10,867 bases of DNA from Planctomycetaceae bacterium (GTDB lineage: Bacteria; Planctomycetota; Planctomycetia; Pirellulales; PALSA-1355). The stretch is taken from NCBI GenBank assembly GCA_005773095.1, contig SXHT01000040.1:1-10867 (forward strand), written 5' to 3'. Positions 1 to 6,972 of the stretch are shown piece after piece (position 1 is the stretch's first letter; every line of letters begins with the position of its first letter). A model generated the notes under the pieces. It saw only the letters and a list, made by a program, of their open reading frames with translations. It made no database searches and was not told where the DNA came from. The position numbers and the translations under genes were made by a program.

Positions 1-137
1 AAGCGGTTCCAATCTTGCGTCGTGTAACTGCCAGCCCATTGCCGGCCATAGGCTTGCTGAGCATGGGCAGTTTCGGCGGAGAGCGAAGCCCCCAAGCCAA
101 GCGCGCAAGCAAGCGCGAGTGTCAACCGACGGATCAT
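1..137 (-). CDS. N-terminal part of a secreted protein of unknown function (truncated by window edge)
   Basis: Forty-five codons are visible from an ATG at 137-135, and the gene continues past base 1. The start is preceded by a purine-rich AAGGGGGGACTT, a plausible ribosome-binding site. The peptide has a textbook Sec signal: a short basic n-region (MIRR), a hydrophobic core of Leu/Ala/Gly at about residues 5-20, and an AHA|QQ cleavage site after residue 26. The mature part visible starts QQAYGRQWAGSYTTQDW and is too short to assign to a family. Export from the cytoplasm is well supported; function is not known. It reads in the same direction as the operon to its right but is separated from it by 350 bases, so it probably has its own promoter. 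Confidence 0.75.
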   Translation of the reverse strand, partial: MIRRLTLALACALGLGASLSAETAHAQQAYGRQWAGSYTTQDWNR

Positions 138-178
138 AAGTCCCCCCTTGGAAAATACAAGCATTAGTCGGGCTCGAC

Positions 179-229
179 GGGTGGGAGGTTGGGAGGAAAC
201 CTGTCTTCCCACCATCCCACCTTCCCATC
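179..229. repeat. G-rich / C-rich imperfect inverted repeat upstream of the secreted-protein gene
   Basis: The left arm (179-196) is built of GGG and GG runs. The right arm (about 205-229) is built of CCC and CC runs, roughly its reverse complement: GGTGGGA pairs exactly with TCCCACC, and the rest of the stem has mismatches. Each strand carries three GGG runs plus GG, so a two-layer G-quadruplex is also possible. The block sits 42-92 nt upstream of the ATG at 137 and could be in that gene's leader. No function is demonstrated. Confidence 0.5.
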
Positions 230-297
230 CATGGAATCCCTGGATCGGTGCATTGTCTCCACGAGCGCGGCCCAGAATTGCGGGAAGGCCTGCGGCT

Positions 298-411
298 CTA
301 AGAATCAGCATCGGCCGCCGTTACAGGCCGGATTGAGGGAATATCCGTCATGTCCGGCATAACCGGACCACCCAAGCCGTAACCTGGGAAAACTTTGCCG
401 CTGGCATTCAC
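298..411 (-). CDS. Possible 37-codon ORF or gene relic (low confidence)
   Basis: A GTG at 411-409 opens a 37-codon frame ending in TAG at 300-298. The peptide begins VNASGKVFPGYGLGG and ends TAADADS. Its composition looks protein-like, but there is no ribosome-binding site and no family that I recognise. The frame is also open a few codons upstream, back to a TGA. It could be a small gene, the tail of a decayed gene, or chance. Confidence 0.2.
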   Translation of the reverse strand: MNASGKVFPGYGLGGPVMPDMTDIPSIRPVTAADADS

Positions 412-487
412 GCTGGGCCCGGATCGGAACTTCGCTCAAATTGCCAGCCCAACCTGGTGAGGAGCCTTCGGGAAAGCAAGGCCCTGC

Positions 488-1291
488 TCATTCCGGCATC
501 TTCCCGGCCGCCAGTTCCCTGTCCCATTCTTCCATCAGAGGCCAGTCGGTGGCGCAGGTGCCCCAGTCGGCCATATGCAGGTAACCTTCCAGGCGTTTGA
601 TGGCCTGGTCGAGCAAGGCGTTGTTCTTGCGGAAGATCGGGCCATGGCTGGGGAGCAGCCATTCCACATGGCTTGTGCGAATTCGCGTGAGCGATTTGAT
701 GAATGCCGGAATGTCGCTGCCGTGATGGGCGTCGATGGCGCCGACGCAGCCATCGCGATAGATGTTATCTCCGCTGAACAGCAGTTTGCCCAGGCGGAAG
801 GCGAGCTGGCTGTCGGTGTGGCCGGGCGTGTGCCAGACTTCCAGCTCCAGGCCGCCGACGCGAATCGTGTCGCCTTCGTCAATCAACTCGTCAACATTGA
901 CCGGCGGCATCGCCAGATGAATGCCTTGCGGCTCAATTTCGGCGAATGTCTTGATGCGATCACCCTTGGCCAACGGTTCGGCGGCCAGCGGGTGGCCGGC
1001 AATCTTGGTCTTGAGCACCTGATTGATCTTCGCCAGACCCTGAACGTGATCCACGTCGGCGTGCGTGGCGACGAGCAGCTTGCAAGTCGATAGCGGAAAA
1101 TCGAGCTGGCGAATGATTTCGATGATCTCATCGACCGTTTCATCGTAGCCAACGTCGATTAGCATCCATTCATTCCCATCGAATACCAGGTAAACATTGC
1201 AGCCCATGCGCTGGCCCGCCTGAACATTCATCTCGATGACATTGGGGAAGACGGGTTTGCGGGATAACACAGCCGAATCCTTTTCTGGCAC
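488..1291 (-). CDS. Metallo-beta-lactamase-fold hydrolase
   Basis: A 267-residue protein of the metallo-beta-lactamase superfamily, closest in style to glyoxalase II-like hydrolases. The metal motif is THADVDH (residues 76-82), an HxDxDH version in which Asp replaces the second His of the classical HxHxDH. The other expected ligands are present: His158 in TPGHTD, Asp175 in FSGDN and His216 in LPSHGP. There is no signal peptide, so it should be cytoplasmic. The substrate cannot be predicted. The frame opens with GTG at 1291; an ATG at residue 21 (MNVQAG) is an alternative, and neither has a good ribosome-binding site. It is the last gene of the minus-strand cluster, 84 nt after the dehydrogenase gene, so it may also have its own promoter. 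Confidence 0.85.
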   Translation of the reverse strand: MPEKDSAVLSRKPVFPNVIEMNVQAGQRMGCNVYLVFDGNEWMLIDVGYDETVDEIIEIIRQLDFPLSTCKLLVATHADVDHVQGLAKINQVLKTKIAGHPLAAEPLAKGDRIKTFAEIEPQGIHLAMPPVNVDELIDEGDTIRVGGLELEVWHTPGHTDSQLAFRLGKLLFSGDNIYRDGCVGAIDAHHGSDIPAFIKSLTRIRTSHVEWLLPSHGPIFRKNNALLDQAIKRLEGYLHMADWGTCATDWPLMEEWDRELAAGKMPE

Positions 1292-1375
1292 TTGGTAAGC
1301 CGCGATGGTCGCACGGCACTTCCGACGGAACGCTCTCGGATTCTAGAGTCGTACCGACCAGGCGACAAGCGGCAG

Positions 1376-2263
1376 TTACATAATCGCGCTAAGTCCTTCT
1401 CGAAACGACGGATAACGCAATGTCACGCCGAGCTCGTTGACCATCCGCAAGTTGCTTACCCGCTTGTCGTCAGCGCCACGGGCGCGCTGCGAGCCTGCTT
1501 CGCCCAGCGGTGAAAACCGGGGTGGCGGCGCGTCCAAGAGCCTTGACAGCTCTTCGTAATAAGCGCGGCGCGGCGCGGGATTTCCGTCGGATACATTGTA
1601 AATGCGTGGCGGAGTGGCGCGTGACTCGGCGGCAAGAATCGCTTCCACGGCGTCGTCGACGTGAATCAAATTCAGAATGCCGTCGCCATTGCCCGTGATC
1701 GGCTTGCCAGCACGCACGTCTTCCTGGCGCGGAACACGACCGGGACCGTAGATGCCCGCAAAGCGCAGCACGACGCCTCGTTCGCCGAGCGAGTGCGCGA
1801 ACAAAACTTGCTCAGCAGCCAGGCAGGCGCGGCCCCCCTCGCGCGTCGGTCGCGGCGGTGTGTCTTCATCGATCCAGTCGCCGTCGGAGTGTCCGTAAAC
1901 GCCTGTCGAGCTGACGTAGATCACCCGGCCCGTGTCGAGCGGCAACGCATCCAGCACGTGCTTGATTCCACCCGCATAAACATCGCCGATCGAACCTGGC
2001 CGCCGCCGATCGAAGCCAACGGCAAACAGCACCAATTTCGCGGCGGGAAGATCCGTCAACGTGGCCGGCTGCGTTACGTCGGCCACGATTGTCTTAAGAC
2101 CTTCATCGGCCAGGGCGCGTGAGCGTTCGACCGATCGGGTGACGACCGTAACGCGATGACCCATTTGCCGCCACTGGATCGCCGCGCGATGCCCAACGTA
2201 GCCGCAGCCAAAGATCAGCCTGGCGCGCACTTGCGCAGGGGATGGAGGAGTAAGATTGCTCAT
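1376..2263 (-). CDS. NAD(P)-dependent atypical short-chain dehydrogenase / epimerase-like protein (YeeZ-like)
   Basis: A 295-residue Rossmann-fold protein. The dinucleotide-binding loop GCGYVG is at residues 19-24, followed by the second strand and TRS. An extended-SDR strand with YVSSTGVYG lies at 116-124, RFAGIYGPGR at 167-176 and LIHVDDA at 199-205, all typical of the NAD-dependent epimerase/dehydratase family and its YeeZ-type branch. I find no YxxxK active-site pair where one would be expected, so it is probably an atypical SDR whose reaction, if any, is unknown. The ATG at 2263 is preceded by GAGG with six bases between, a reasonable ribosome-binding site. It starts 12 nt after ruvX ends, so the two are very likely cotranscribed. 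Confidence 0.85.
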   Translation of the reverse strand: MSNLTPPSPAQVRARLIFGCGYVGHRAAIQWRQMGHRVTVVTRSVERSRALADEGLKTIVADVTQPATLTDLPAAKLVLFAVGFDRRRPGSIGDVYAGGIKHVLDALPLDTGRVIYVSSTGVYGHSDGDWIDEDTPPRPTREGGRACLAAEQVLFAHSLGERGVVLRFAGIYGPGRVPRQEDVRAGKPITGNGDGILNLIHVDDAVEAILAAESRATPPRIYNVSDGNPAPRRAYYEELSRLLDAPPPRFSPLGEAGSQRARGADDKRVSNLRMVNELGVTLRYPSFREGLSAIM

Positions 2264-2275
2264 CGAAGACCTCGA

Positions 2276-2728
2276 TCAATCCAATGACTGTGGCTCGGAA
2301 GTCGGCCGGCTGTCGGCTTCCAAGTAGGCCGTGAGCATAATCTGCGCGGCGAGCTTGTCGAGCCGCCCTTTTTTCTGCTGCCTGGTGAAGCCCGCATCGC
2401 TGAGAAGCTGCTCGGCCTCGGCGGAAGTAAAACGCTCGTCAAAATACTCGACCGGCAAGCTGGTGATGCACCCAAGCCATTCGCCGAAACGCCGAGCCTC
2501 GCCGGATTTCTGGCTCTCGCGGCCGTCGAGGTGCACTGGCAGGCCGACGACAAATTTCGCCAATCGCTCCTCCTTCGCCAGCCGCGTGAAGTACTCGCGA
2601 TCCGCCGCTTCACCCCGACATGTGTAGTTTTCCAAGGGAGTGGCAATCCGCGTTTCGACATCAGCCACCGCGACGCCGATCCGCACGTTGCCGTAGTCGA
2701 GGCCTGCGATGCGATCGGATTTAATCAT
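2276..2728 (-). CDS. ruvX: RuvX/YqgF family pre-16S rRNA nuclease / putative Holliday junction resolvase
   Basis: A 150-residue protein with the full signature of the YqgF/RuvX RNase H-like fold. It has GLDYGNVRIGVA at 9-20 with the first catalytic Asp (D11), VGLPVHLDG at 61-69, YFDERFTS at 95-102 with the second acidic site, and RLDKLAAQIML at 122-132 with the third acidic residue (D124). Family members process the 5' end of 16S rRNA, and resolvase activity has been proposed. Length matches the usual 135-160 residues. The ATG at 2728 matches the normal family start, although no Shine-Dalgarno site is evident. It lies 20 nt after the hydrolase gene and 12 nt before the dehydrogenase gene, inside the operon. 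Confidence 0.93.
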   Translation of the reverse strand: MIKSDRIAGLDYGNVRIGVAVADVETRIATPLENYTCRGEAADREYFTRLAKEERLAKFVVGLPVHLDGRESQKSGEARRFGEWLGCITSLPVEYFDERFTSAEAEQLLSDAGFTRQQKKGRLDKLAAQIMLTAYLEADSRPTSEPQSLD

Positions 2729-2748
2729 GGGATTGTGAAGCGTTCGGT

Positions 2749-3795
2749 TTAGGTTTTCTCTCGCGGTATCGGCCGGCGCGCTTCCGGCGACACAAAATAA
2801 CCATGCTCGAAGAACCGCAGAGTGTACTCTTGCACCTGGGCGCTATCCATCATGGTGGTGTGGATGACCGGCAGGACGGCAAAGTCGGCGGCGCCGGGCA
2901 AGCGGGCGGTTTCCACGCTGATGATCAGGTCGTTGTCCCCCGCAAGCAGCGGATTGTAACCGCGCTGCTGATTGCGTCCGCCGGCGATAATGCCGAACTC
3001 ACAATCCGGCACGGCCAGCTTCTCGCTGAGCTTCTCCCACTCGCGGGCAATCTGTTGTCCACTCTGGCCGGCCAGCAGGGCACCCAGCTCATTGGTGAGC
3101 AAGGCCTCCGCCATTTGAGCGCCATTGTTGGGCGGGGCGAGCATCACCATCCGCTTGATCCGTGGGTCAAGACGTTTGTCCAGGCCGGTCTGGTCGGCAA
3201 GATAGTGCCGAATCACCAGGTTGCCGAGGCTATGTGCGACGAAGTTGATTTCCTCAATCCCCTCCAAGCCCGCGACAATCTTGGCAAGCGTTTGGGCGTG
3301 GCCGCTGATGTCGCCTCGCGTCGACGGATACGTGATGTTGAACGTGGCAAGCTTGCCTTGTTCGCGGAGGTACCTGGAGATTCCCTTCATCGAACTATCG
3401 GTCCGAAACAGGCCGTGTAGCACGATGACCCCCCTGCCGTTCATGGCGGGCAAGCCGCGATCGCGACGAATGGCGTCGAGCTTAACGCGGCACTCGTCGA
3501 ACGATCCCCAGGCGTGACGGAAGTCGCTGCCGTCCAGCAGCCGGCAGTGCCCCGTGAAGACGTTGCGCTGAATATGCCAGTCGTGAAAGAACAATTCGTC
3601 CGCCCAGAATTGTTTGCCGCCAAGCGTGGGCGCGCGAACGTTCATTGCGGGATTCGCAGACGTGAGGGACGCTTCTTCCGCTTTGAGCATTCTATCCCCA
3701 AACCAGCCGGCGGCCAAAATGTGGGAAAAACAGCGGTGAAAATGGCGGCGGTTCATCGGCGATGAGGGCTGGGGGGATCTTCTATCATCGATCAT
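2749..3795 (-). CDS. Alpha/beta hydrolase (lipase/esterase-like), probably exported
   Basis: The protein contains the elements of a serine lipase or esterase. It has an oxyanion-type VLHGLF at residues 125-130, the nucleophile elbow AHSLGN at 187-192 with Ser189, a likely acid in GDNDL (287-289) and a likely catalytic His312 in VIHTTM. The spacing resembles PGAP1/DUF676-type lipases, which act on esters or lipids, but the substrate is unknown. An N-terminal stretch MNRRHFHR (residues 14-21) followed by a short hydrophobic segment resembles a twin-arginine signal, so export is likely. The frame starts at ATG 3795, 11 nt after manC. The ATG at 3756, which puts the Arg pair at residues 3-4, is an equally credible start; the preceding 13 residues are low complexity. 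Confidence 0.85.
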   Translation of the reverse strand: MIDDRRSPQPSSPMNRRHFHRCFSHILAAGWFGDRMLKAEEASLTSANPAMNVRAPTLGGKQFWADELFFHDWHIQRNVFTGHCRLLDGSDFRHAWGSFDECRVKLDAIRRDRGLPAMNGRGVIVLHGLFRTDSSMKGISRYLREQGKLATFNITYPSTRGDISGHAQTLAKIVAGLEGIEEINFVAHSLGNLVIRHYLADQTGLDKRLDPRIKRMVMLAPPNNGAQMAEALLTNELGALLAGQSGQQIAREWEKLSEKLAVPDCEFGIIAGGRNQQRGYNPLLAGDNDLIISVETARLPGAADFAVLPVIHTTMMDSAQVQEYTLRFFEHGYFVSPEARRPIPREKT

Positions 3796-3806
3796 CGTTC
3801 ATCCAA

Positions 3807-4904
3807 TTACAAATACTCGCTCCAGCCGCGCGCTTCCAAATGCGTCACCAATTGGCGGATCGACTCTTCGTCGTGCTTGTTGGCCACCAGCGTGGCATCG
3901 GCTGTATGCACGACGATGCAGTCGCGCAGGCCCAACGTCACAACCAGGTGATCCCGCGGGCCGCGCACGATGCTGCCCGTGGTGTTCACTCCCAGATGCT
4001 TGCCGATGATGGTGTTGCCGTCGGCATCGGCACCCTGCAAGCGGCCAATCGCTTGCCAGGTTCCCACGTCGTCCCAATTAAACGGGGCCTCAATCACCGC
4101 CACGTCCGTGGCATGTTCCATCACCGCATAGTCGATCGACACACCTTGAATCGCGGTAAACTCTCGTTCGAGCACCGCGCGGTAATCGGGCTTTCCCAGA
4201 GCGGCGGTGATGGTTTTCAGGTGGCCAAACAACTGCGGCTGATGCTGCTCGAGCGCCGCCAGGATCGTGCGGGCCTTCCACACGAAGATCCCCGAGTTCC
4301 AATAGAACTCGCCCGAATCGAGATACTCTTTCGCAGCCGATGCCTTCGGCTTTTCGCGAAACCGCGTGACCCGATAGATCGCGGGAAAAGTGGCGGGCGA
4401 AGTGCCGGACGGAACGCTCAATCGCGCGCCGCGCTCGATGTAACCGAACGACTCGGCCGGATAGGTCGGAAAAATGCCGAATGTGACGATTCGCGATCGC
4501 TCGGCGTTCACCAGCTCCGCGGCCAGCTCGATCGCGGCCTGAAACTTTTCGTCCGGTGTGATCACGTGATCCGACGGCATGACGGCCATCGTGGCGTCTG
4601 GATCATTCCGCAACACCAGCATCGCCGCCAGTCCAATGCAAGGAGCCGTGTCTCGCTTGCATGGCTCACCGACGATGGAATCGCGAGGAAGCCGCGGAAG
4701 TTGCGCGGCAATCTCGTCCACCAGCCGGGCGTTGGTGACGACCAGCACGCGATCGGCCGGCACCAGATCACCCAATCGCGAGACCGTGGCCTGGATCATC
4801 GACTGCTCGCCGACCAAACGGAGCAGTTGCTTGGGGCGCGCGTTGCGGCTCTCCGGCCAAAACCGCGTGCCAGATCCGCCAGCCATGATGATCGCGTGGA
4901 GCAT
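3807..4904 (-). CDS. manC: Mannose-1-phosphate guanylyltransferase (GDP-mannose pyrophosphorylase)
   Basis: Makes GDP-mannose from mannose-1-phosphate and GTP, supplying mannose, fucose and rhamnose branches of surface glycans. The 365-residue sequence begins with the nucleotidyltransferase signature AGGSGTRFWPESR...RPKQLL (8-28). PSDH (110-113), FGIFPTYPAESFGYI (142-156), FREKP (182-186), NSGIFVWK (203-210) and NWDDVGTW (276-283) follow in the order known for this family. Length fits the single-function form without a fused phosphomannose isomerase domain. The start at ATG 4904 matches the conserved MLHAIIMAGG beginning. It lies 12 nt after the UDP-sugar pyrophosphorylase gene, so two sugar-nucleotide enzymes are probably coexpressed. 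Confidence 0.95.
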   Translation of the reverse strand: MLHAIIMAGGSGTRFWPESRNARPKQLLRLVGEQSMIQATVSRLGDLVPADRVLVVTNARLVDEIAAQLPRLPRDSIVGEPCKRDTAPCIGLAAMLVLRNDPDATMAVMPSDHVITPDEKFQAAIELAAELVNAERSRIVTFGIFPTYPAESFGYIERGARLSVPSGTSPATFPAIYRVTRFREKPKASAAKEYLDSGEFYWNSGIFVWKARTILAALEQHQPQLFGHLKTITAALGKPDYRAVLEREFTAIQGVSIDYAVMEHATDVAVIEAPFNWDDVGTWQAIGRLQGADADGNTIIGKHLGVNTTGSIVRGPRDHLVVTLGLRDCIVVHTADATLVANKHDEESIRQLVTHLEARGWSEYL

Positions 4905-4916
4905 ATTGAGCGGGGG

Positions 4917-6401
4917 TCAGGGTGAAAGCGCGTCAGGAGTCAAATAAGTGGAGCGATCGATTGCTTTTGGCAGGCGACCGGATTGTTTCTTCACATCATC
5001 GGCATCTTGTGCAAACAGCGGGCTGATTTCAATCGGCACCTGGTCGCCGATTCGCACATCCGCCGATCGCAGCCAGGCGCGTTCGACGGCCATGCGGGCG
5101 CCCTGAACGGTTTCCTTCGTATCGGTCTTTTCGGTGGAGGCGTTCTTGAGCGGCGCGAAGGCCAGCGATTCGTCCACTTCCACGACGATGCCGTTCCTGG
5201 CCGCGGGCAGCAGGTCGAAGATGAACCGTTCAAATTTAATGGCGTTGGGCTGTTCCGGCTCGATTCGCTGCCCGGAGACATCCACGTGCGGCACGGCCTT
5301 TTTGGCCGCGTGAAACGCCAGCCCTTCCGCATGATCGGACATGCGTTCGAGAAACGTCCGGTCGAACACATGCACCGCGATGCTGCCGGCCCAGAACACT
5401 GGCTTGCCGTCCGACGTTTTGCGGCCAACGATCTCGTCGGAGAGTGGATTGAGATCGCTGTACTCGATGACTTGCATGCGACCATCAATGATCGCGACAT
5501 TGCCCACTTTGTCGCGCAGGTCGCGCTTGGCGACGACTTGCGTCGAGACGTCGGCGCCGGCGATCAAATGGTAGCCGAGAAATTCCGGGTCGCACATCGA
5601 GACCAGTGGATTGTCGATCTGGCAATAAAAGAACTGTTCGATGCCCCGTCGCCTGGCATCCGCCAAGCCACCGCTCTTTGCAAGCGCCGCCAGCATTCCG
5701 CCGTGGCCATCGGGGTTCTTGAAAATCTTGCCTTTCTCTTCGAGCAATAGCCGACCCGTGCGGAGATCGACTGCGGGCATCGTGCCTTGGCAGAAGATCT
5801 TCACGTCGTCCGCGGACAGACCAAAGTGGTTGTGTTCGCGAAGATACTCGATCGTTTGTTCGTGCGTGGCCGAGCTGGTCATCAGGTATAGCGGAATCCT
5901 TACGCCGTGCCGCCGCGAGCGGGCGATGACTTTCTCGAAGAGCACCTGAAACAGCGACGCGCCGCTGATCGGCCCGATGGGAAACATGCCCTTGGGATGA
6001 TCGAATCCGAGCCGGCTCCCCTGCCCTCCCGCGACGAGAATCACGCCGATTTTGCCTGCGGAAAGTGCCACCTCACCCGGGCGGCGAACGTCTTCGAGCG
6101 AGCAGGTGCGACCTTCACCGTTCAGCCTATACGCTGGAGGCGGCTCGGCACGTTGGGCCAGTTCGGTCCAATCGACGCCGGCGCCCCCCTGGCGATGCAG
6201 CCGAGCCATCAGCGGAAAATCGATCTCATGAATCTGCTTCGCAAGCTGCTGTTGCTCGTGCGGCGCGAGCGCATCCCAATGGGCCAGCAGATGGGTCTGC
6301 CCGTGTGGTTCCAGGTAGGTGTGGAGTTCGTGCTTCACGAGTTGCGAAATTTTCTTAATCGCCACGCGAGCCCAGGGACGGCTGTCCCTGGGCCTTTTCA
6401 T
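4917..6401 (-). CDS. UDPGP-family UDP-sugar pyrophosphorylase (UAP1-like, probably UDP-N-acetylglucosamine diphosphorylase)
   Basis: Likely transfers UMP from UTP to GlcNAc-1-phosphate (or a related sugar phosphate). The sequence follows the eukaryote-type UAP1 pattern rather than bacterial GlmU. It has an N-terminal helical part with LEPHGQTHLLAHWDAL, the nucleotide loop LVAGGQGSRLGFDHPKG, then FPIGP, QIDNPLV, VIEYSDL, a FWAGSIAVH strand and PNAIKFERFIFDLLP. The frame is open back to ATG 6767, but those first residues are not family-like. The conserved part begins near GTG 6365 or GTG 6338. I chose ATG 6401 because it overlaps the TGA of the small upstream ORF (TGATG), which would allow coupled translation; GTG 6365 would give 482 residues. 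A strong hairpin (6370-6393) lies right at this start region. Sugar specificity is inferred, not shown. Confidence 0.88.
   Translation of the reverse strand: MKRPRDSRPWARVAIKKISQLVKHELHTYLEPHGQTHLLAHWDALAPHEQQQLAKQIHEIDFPLMARLHRQGGAGVDWTELAQRAEPPPAYRLNGEGRTCSLEDVRRPGEVALSAGKIGVILVAGGQGSRLGFDHPKGMFPIGPISGASLFQVLFEKVIARSRRHGVRIPLYLMTSSATHEQTIEYLREHNHFGLSADDVKIFCQGTMPAVDLRTGRLLLEEKGKIFKNPDGHGGMLAALAKSGGLADARRRGIEQFFYCQIDNPLVSMCDPEFLGYHLIAGADVSTQVVAKRDLRDKVGNVAIIDGRMQVIEYSDLNPLSDEIVGRKTSDGKPVFWAGSIAVHVFDRTFLERMSDHAEGLAFHAAKKAVPHVDVSGQRIEPEQPNAIKFERFIFDLLPAARNGIVVEVDESLAFAPLKNASTEKTDTKETVQGARMAVERAWLRSADVRIGDQVPIEISPLFAQDADDVKKQSGRLPKAIDRSTYLTPDALSP
6370..6393. repeat. REP-like perfect hairpin at the 5' end of the UDP-sugar pyrophosphorylase gene
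   Basis: Two perfect 10-base arms, GCCCAGGGAC at 6370-6379 and GTCCCTGGGC at 6384-6393, flank a 4-base loop GGCT. In the minus-strand mRNA it would fold just after the ATG at 6401 and just before the GTG at 6365, so it could hinder or time initiation. No T tract follows in either direction, so it is not a classical terminator. The centre GGCTGT is shared with the inverted repeat at 10541-10603, which suggests a dispersed element. Confidence 0.75.
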
Positions 6402-6514
6402 CAAATCCAACCACGCACCCAGGCATAGGCCAGCGCGCACAAGAGTGGAAACAATAAAAAGACCACCGCATAGGTGTAAATCGAAGTCCAAACCGTGCGC
6501 GGCCAGCGTGCCAT
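6401..6514 (-). CDS. Possible small single-pass membrane protein (37 residues)
   Basis: An ATG at 6514 opens a 37-codon frame ending in TGA at 6403-6401. After a short basic start (MARWPRTVW) comes one strong hydrophobic helix, TYAVVFLLFPLLCALAYAW at about residues 14-32, and a short tail VRGWI. The basic start predicts an N-in, C-out inner-membrane orientation. The stop overlaps the ATG of the next gene, and a promoter-like pair lies just upstream, so it would be the operon leader. The frame continues upstream to an ATG at 6592, but that extension would precede the proposed promoter. No Shine-Dalgarno site and no recognised family. It could still be a chance ORF. Confidence 0.4.
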   Translation of the reverse strand: MARWPRTVWTSIYTYAVVFLLFPLLCALAYAWVRGWI

Positions 6515-6545
6515 GGTCGATGCCGTCAATATCGAGTGTTTGGGA

Positions 6546-6574
6546 ATTATCGCCGATTTTTCGTCGTCGCCCAA
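6546..6574 (-). promoter_or_regulatory. Candidate sigma70-like promoter of the minus-strand operon
   Basis: Reading the minus strand, TTGGGC (6574-6569) and GATAAT (6551-6546) are separated by 17 bases. The -10 matches TATAAT at five of six positions; the -35 only at three. Transcription would start near 6539, about 25 nt ahead of the small ORF at 6514, and exclude the far upstream starts at 6592 and 6767. Inferred from consensus match only. Confidence 0.4.
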
Positions 6575-6972
6575 GGGCAATAGACGCGCCAAGCAGGATC
6601 GGGTTCGGTCTCGCGCAGCGACGGTTGATCTTCCACCAGAATTGTTCCAGTTGGAGGAAAAATTTCACTCGAACGAACGTCTTCCCGATGGGTCGGCGCG
6701 CCGGGATGATGGCTACCCCGGGGCGCTGGCTTCCTGGCGGCGTGCCTCGGCCGATAATCCACTTCAAGGCGGCCGCCAGCCGAAGCTCGTGCCGTTCTGT
6801 TCGTCGTAGTCTTCACGACACGATACCCGCATAGGCGTCTCTTGGCGGTCGTCCAGGGCGAGCTCTTGTAACAGGGCGAATCCGTTCACGCTTACTGGGA
6901 GTAAGAAAAGCGACGGCCGCGTGACGCCTCGCCAATTCTGACCTTGAACCCCTATCTGGAAACGGAAGACCC
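6575..6972. other. Divergent intergenic region with no recognised gene
   Basis: About 400 bases lie between the operon promoter and the plus-strand RTX-like gene. Several frames are open here on both strands, but none gives a family-like protein. The upstream control of the RTX-like gene must lie in it, yet I found no clear -35/-10 pair. A GGAAG at 6964-6968, four bases before the ATG at 6973, may serve as ribosome-binding site. Confidence 0.5.

Larger units (their letters stand above)
138..487. other. Intergenic stretch without a confident gene
   Basis: This 350-base region separates the end of the minus-strand operon from the secreted-protein gene. It holds a G-rich/C-rich imperfect inverted repeat (179-229), a short doubtful ORF (298-411, minus strand) and a 6-bp stem hairpin at 352-368 (GTCCGG / CCGGAC, 5-nt loop) that lacks a T tract. 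I could not pick a convincing -35/-10 pair for the downstream gene. Confidence 0.6.

Noticed and set aside
352..368. GTCCGG/CCGGAC hairpin as a terminator for the operon
   Set aside because: Stem of only six pairs, no T tract, and about 120 bases beyond the last stop codon.
575..1093. 172-residue plus-strand ORF opposite the metallo-hydrolase
   Set aside because: Antisense shadow; all catalytic motifs are on the minus strand.
3762..4925. 387-residue plus-strand ORF opposite manC
   Set aside because: Antisense shadow of a clear manC gene; composition rich in Arg and His, no family pattern.
4917..6767. Full 616-residue reading of the UDP-sugar pyrophosphorylase frame from ATG 6767
   Set aside because: The first 122-134 residues look unlike any UDPGP protein, cross the candidate promoter at 6546-6574 and include the hairpin; family similarity starts only after about residue 140 of that frame.
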